Source of the DNA: Actinomycetes bacterium
Lineage (GTDB): Bacteria; Actinomycetota; Actinomycetes; Actinomycetales; Cellulomonadaceae
Direction of reading: 5' to 3'
DNA: 7,019 nucleotides
Assembly: GCA_023418375.1 (NCBI GenBank)
Contig: JAEZZV010000245.1
Span: 1 to 7,019 of the forward strand
Shown here: piece by piece, positions 5,333-7,019 of the stretch
Layout: each line of letters begins with the position of its first letter
Numbering within the stretch: position 1 is the stretch's first letter
Translations under genes and position numbers: made by a program
Notes under the pieces: model-generated
The model's database searches: none
What the model saw: the letters and a program-made list of their open reading frames with translations, nothing else
Told to the model about the DNA's origin: nothing

Positions 5333-6230
5333 GGAAGATCGCGAACATGTCCGGGTTGTGCGCGTGCACGATCGCGAGGAAGACGATCGCGTCGAACAGC
5401 AGGTGCACGATCAGCACGTAGGTCAGCGAGCCGGTGCGGGCGAAGATCGCGCCCTGGAGCAGCGCGAACGGCGCCGTGAGCAGCGGGCCCCACTCGCGGT
5501 AGCCGAGCTCCCACAGGAACGAGACGAAGATCGTCGCCTGGAGCAGGTTCGCGAGCCACACCGGGAAATGGCGGCGCAGCAGCGCGAAGCACGTGCAGAT
5601 GAAGAACAGCTCGTCCCACGTGCCGACCGCGTTCACGCCCACGAAGAACCGGGCGAGCTCGCTGCCGTCGGTGATGTGCGGCCAGTTCTCGTACGCGCCG
5701 GAGCTGAGGAAGTACCACGGCAGGATCAGCCAGCCGAGCAGCGGGACCGCGACGAGGTAGGCGCGCTCGGCCCGAGGCCAGGCGCGCCTACCACGCCAGG
5801 GGAACCGGATGGCCCGACGCCGGAAGACCGTGCGGTCGACGACGAACGGGACGGTCACGGCGAGCGTCAGCGCGGCCCCGATGGCGACGAAGCGCGGCCA
5901 CGAGACGTCCGCCTCCATCGAGGTCGTGCTGACGATCGCGATGCCGAGGCCGATGAGGATCAGGTCCCTGGCGAGGTCGCCGCGGGCGCGCCCGGGCACG
6001 TCGTCGGGCGCGCGGTCCAGCAGCCAGGCCGCGACCAGGGATGCCGCGAGCACGACCCAGCCGAGCGGGCGCACGTGAGCGCCGAACAGGAGGAACGCCG
6101 ACAGCGAGACGCCGGCGGCGGGCACGACGGCGCGCCAGGACGTCCGGCCGTCGGCTCCCCCCGCCTCGATGCCCACCGGTGCGACGCCCGCCGACCGCGC
6201 GGCGGCGGGGCGAGGGACGGCGTCGGGCAC
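5313..6230 (-). CDS. Multi-spanning membrane protein, CPBP (Abi/CAAX protease-like) family, degenerate motifs
   Basis: A 305-residue polytopic membrane protein. The Ala/Gly-rich N-terminus (1-32) is followed by hydrophobic segments at about 36-50, 56-71, 88-103, 113-131, 157-174, 206-217, 225-240, 248-262 and 270-288. The C-terminal half resembles CPBP intramembrane endopeptidases: WDELFF (205-210) sits where the family has EExxxR, and HLLFD (276-280) matches the last HxxxN/D motif. The middle FxxxH motif appears as FVSFLWELG (235-243), without the expected His. The acidic pair is Asp-Glu instead of Glu-Glu, and the following Arg is missing. The protein may therefore be an inactive or altered member, or a separate family. 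The start is a GTG at 6230 without a ribosome binding site; CATCCT six bases upstream could be a leaderless -10. It is not clearly in an operon with the DUF4406 gene, from which a hairpin separates it. Confidence 0.65.
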   Translation of the reverse strand: MPDAVPRPAAARSAGVAPVGIEAGGADGRTSWRAVVPAAGVSLSAFLLFGAHVRPLGWVVLAASLVAAWLLDRAPDDVPGRARGDLARDLILIGLGIAIVSTTSMEADVSWPRFVAIGAALTLAVTVPFVVDRTVFRRRAIRFPWRGRRAWPRAERAYLVAVPLLGWLILPWYFLSSGAYENWPHITDGSELARFFVGVNAVGTWDELFFICTCFALLRRHFPVWLANLLQATIFVSFLWELGYREWGPLLTAPFALLQGAIFARTGSLTYVLIVHLLFDAIVFLAIVHAHNPDMFAIFLTTPGR

Positions 6231-6267
6231 CGATCAAGGATGCGTGCGAAGCGCCGGCCGCGCGCGC

Positions 6268-6300
6268 CGAGCCCCCCACGGAGGCAGGGGCGGGGGCTCG
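6268..6300. terminator. Terminator-like hairpin after the DUF4406 gene
   Basis: CGAGCCCCC (6268-6276) and GGGGGCTCG (6292-6300) form a perfect nine-pair stem with a 15-base loop, three bases beyond the minus-strand DUF4406 stop. There is no T run, which is common for GC-rich actinobacterial terminators. It should separate DUF4406 transcription from the membrane-protein gene. The remaining gap (6231-6267) shows nothing firm. Confidence 0.55.
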
Positions 6301-6303
6301 AGG

Positions 6304-6732
6304 TCAGGCGCGGCGGGGGATCTGGTCGACGTCGGTCCAGACCGGGAGGCCGCGCTCGCGGGCGATGGCGACGTCCTGGTCGGCGCCACGGGAGTCACCT
6401 GGCAGGCGCAGGACGGCGTCGCAGTGGGCGAGCAGGCGCTCGGCGGTCGGGTACATGACGGCGTCGGCGAGGGGCGCCGTGACGTCGGCCTCGCCGTCGG
6501 GCCGGACGGCGCCCACGCTGCGCAGGACCGGGAGGGCGACCCACTCGCCGATCATCGGGACGTGCCCGCGCTCGAAGACGGGCCAGGCCGCCGCCTCGAG
6601 GTGGGCGAGGTTGGCGGCCATGAGCGCAGGGTCGTCGCCGGTGCCCGAGCGGTAGGGACCGGCGATGAGCACGAGGAGCGGGCGGTCGGGGCCGGGCGTC
6701 GCGGTGGGCGCGGGGGTGTCGGGAGTGGTCAT
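6304..6732 (-). CDS. DUF4406 / nucleoside 2-deoxyribosyltransferase-like protein
   Basis: A 142-residue single-domain cytosolic protein. After a Pro/Thr-rich N-terminus (1-17) come the family hallmarks: a first strand and loop LVLIAGPYRSG (20-30), a helix beginning NLAHLEAAAWPVFERGH (41-57), VPMIGEW (58-64), then CDAVLRLPGDSRGADQDVAIARERGLPV (104-131, given as positions; core GDSRGAD). Nucleoside 2-deoxyribosyltransferases exchange bases on deoxyribonucleosides; DUF4406 members share the fold but their substrates are mostly unknown. At the place of the catalytic Glu (GA-x-x-E) this protein has Asp120. The ATG at 6732 is preceded by a good promoter with its TACCGT box 8 bases away and by no ribosome binding site, so the mRNA is probably leaderless. 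An upstream in-frame extension to 6813 is Arg/Cys-rich and overlaps the divergent regulator gene, so I reject it. The divergent DeoR-type gene suggests control linked to a sugar or nucleoside. Confidence 0.75.
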   Translation of the reverse strand: MTTPDTPAPTATPGPDRPLLVLIAGPYRSGTGDDPALMAANLAHLEAAAWPVFERGHVPMIGEWVALPVLRSVGAVRPDGEADVTAPLADAVMYPTAERLLAHCDAVLRLPGDSRGADQDVAIARERGLPVWTDVDQIPRRA

Positions 6733-6740
6733 GGTGCGGT

Positions 6741-6769
6741 ACGGTACGTGCAGAAACGTGCAAGAACAA
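6741..6769 (-). promoter_or_regulatory. Promoter of the DUF4406 gene
   Basis: On the minus strand: TTGTTC (6769-6764), exactly 17 bases, TACCGT (6746-6741), then 8 bases to the ATG at 6732. The -35 overlaps the ribosome binding site of the divergent regulator gene, so the two expression signals are interlocked. Confidence 0.55.
6746..6766. promoter_or_regulatory. Direct repeats, candidate DeoR-type operator
   Basis: ACGTGCAGAA (6746-6755) is followed directly by ACGTGCAAGAA (6756-6766). The seven-base core ACGTGCA repeats every 10 bases, one helical turn, so both copies face the same side of the DNA. They sit in the spacer of the DUF4406 promoter and in the leader of the regulator gene. DeoR/GlpR regulators often bind direct repeats and control themselves plus a divergent gene; that this regulator binds here is inference. 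Confidence 0.5.
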
Positions 6770-6773
6770 GGAG
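6768..6773 (+). promoter_or_regulatory. Ribosome binding site of the DeoR-family gene
   Basis: AAGGAG, four bases before the GTG at 6778. This supports the GTG start. A possible -10 box, TACGGT (6740-6745), would give a leader of about 26 bases; its -35 is poor. Confidence 0.7.
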
Positions 6774-6777
6774 AATC

Positions 6778-7019
6778 GTGAAGTCGACCCCGTCGAGCCC
6801 GCACGCCGCGCACCGCCGCGAGCTGCTCCTGGAGCGCCTGCGCTCCGACGGCCGACTGGTGGCGAAGGACCTCGCGGCGGAGCTCGGCGTCTCCGAGGAC
6901 TCCGTGCGCCGCGACCTGCGCGACCTCGCCGCGGCGGGCCTGGTGCAGCGCGTCTACGGCGGCGCGCTGCCGGCGTCGCCCGCCGTCGTCGGGTACGCCG
7001 CCCGGCAGGAGGTGTCGGT
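6778..7019 (+). CDS. DeoR/GlpR family transcriptional regulator, N-terminal fragment
   Basis: The first 80 residues of a DeoR-family repressor cut by the right edge. The winged helix-turn-helix is complete: HRRELLLERLRSDGRLVAKD (12-31), then LAAELGVSEDSVRRDLRDL (32-50) with the recognition helix SEDSVRRDL, and the wing GLVQRVYGGAL (54-64), whose YGGA is diagnostic of the family. The C-terminal sugar-phosphate sensing domain, which would tell the ligand, lies outside the window. It starts at GTG with AAGGAG four bases upstream. It is transcribed divergently from the DUF4406 gene across 45 bases carrying direct repeats, and probably controls that gene and itself. It may also lead an operon to the right. 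Confidence 0.93.
   Translation, partial: MKSTPSSPHAAHRRELLLERLRSDGRLVAKDLAAELGVSEDSVRRDLRDLAAAGLVQRVYGGALPASPAVVGYAARQEVS

Noticed and set aside
5358..6458. Plus-strand 366-codon frame opposite the CPBP-like gene
   Set aside because: Glu/Arg/Gln-rich translation typical of an antisense frame to a hydrophobic protein; the minus strand clearly encodes membrane segments.
1..7019. Mobile element, CRISPR array, tRNA or rRNA, or defence system
   Set aside because: No transposase or integrase, regularly spaced repeats, cloverleaf or known defence domains were seen, and base composition is uniform apart from short promoter islands.

Overview
The window is very GC-rich, with G or C at nearly every third codon position, GTG starts, TANNNT-type -10 boxes and several genes that appear leaderless. 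This points to a high-GC actinobacterium, probably of the Cellulomonas/Promicromonospora type (inferred from codon style and gene families; no rRNA is present). It is densely coded, with ten protein genes (two cut by the window edges) and one doubtful 31-codon ORF. No tRNA, rRNA, CRISPR array, insertion sequence or phage gene was seen, and no stretch longer than 300 bases lacks a gene.

Layout. (1) Positions 1-800, minus strand: a SRPBCC-fold protein translationally coupled (ATGA overlap) to the membrane-anchored N-terminus of what looks like a sulfite-oxidase-type molybdopterin oxidoreductase, which leaves the window. (2) 962-3059, plus strand: an S66 (LD-carboxypeptidase/MccF-like) serine peptidase, then an aldo/keto reductase. 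The 70-base gap between them holds a 12-base tandem repeat, a hairpin and a perfect 17-base palindrome. A 31-codon ORF overlaps the reductase stop by GTGA. (3) 3148-4032, minus strand: a conserved-looking membrane-associated protein of unknown function, perhaps EcsC-like, divergent from a small single-span membrane protein at 4126-4299. (4) 4318-4405: the best regulatory structure in the window, a near-consensus promoter with three related GAATG/CATTC sites around it. It drives a TIGR00027-type SAM-dependent methyltransferase (4406-5332). (5) 5313-6230, minus strand: a multi-spanning CPBP-like membrane protein whose end overlaps the methyltransferase end by 20 bases. (6) 6304-7019: a terminator-like hairpin, a DUF4406 (nucleoside 2-deoxyribosyltransferase-like) protein on the minus strand and, divergently, the start of a DeoR/GlpR repressor. 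Their promoters overlap around a direct repeat.

The genes do not form a single pathway. The supportable functional units are the SRPBCC/oxidoreductase pair and the DeoR/DUF4406 divergent pair. I see no clear novel defence or biosynthetic system. The items most worth checking are the three-site operator before the methyltransferase, the DeoR/DUF4406 intergenic repeats and the palindrome before the aldo/keto reductase.
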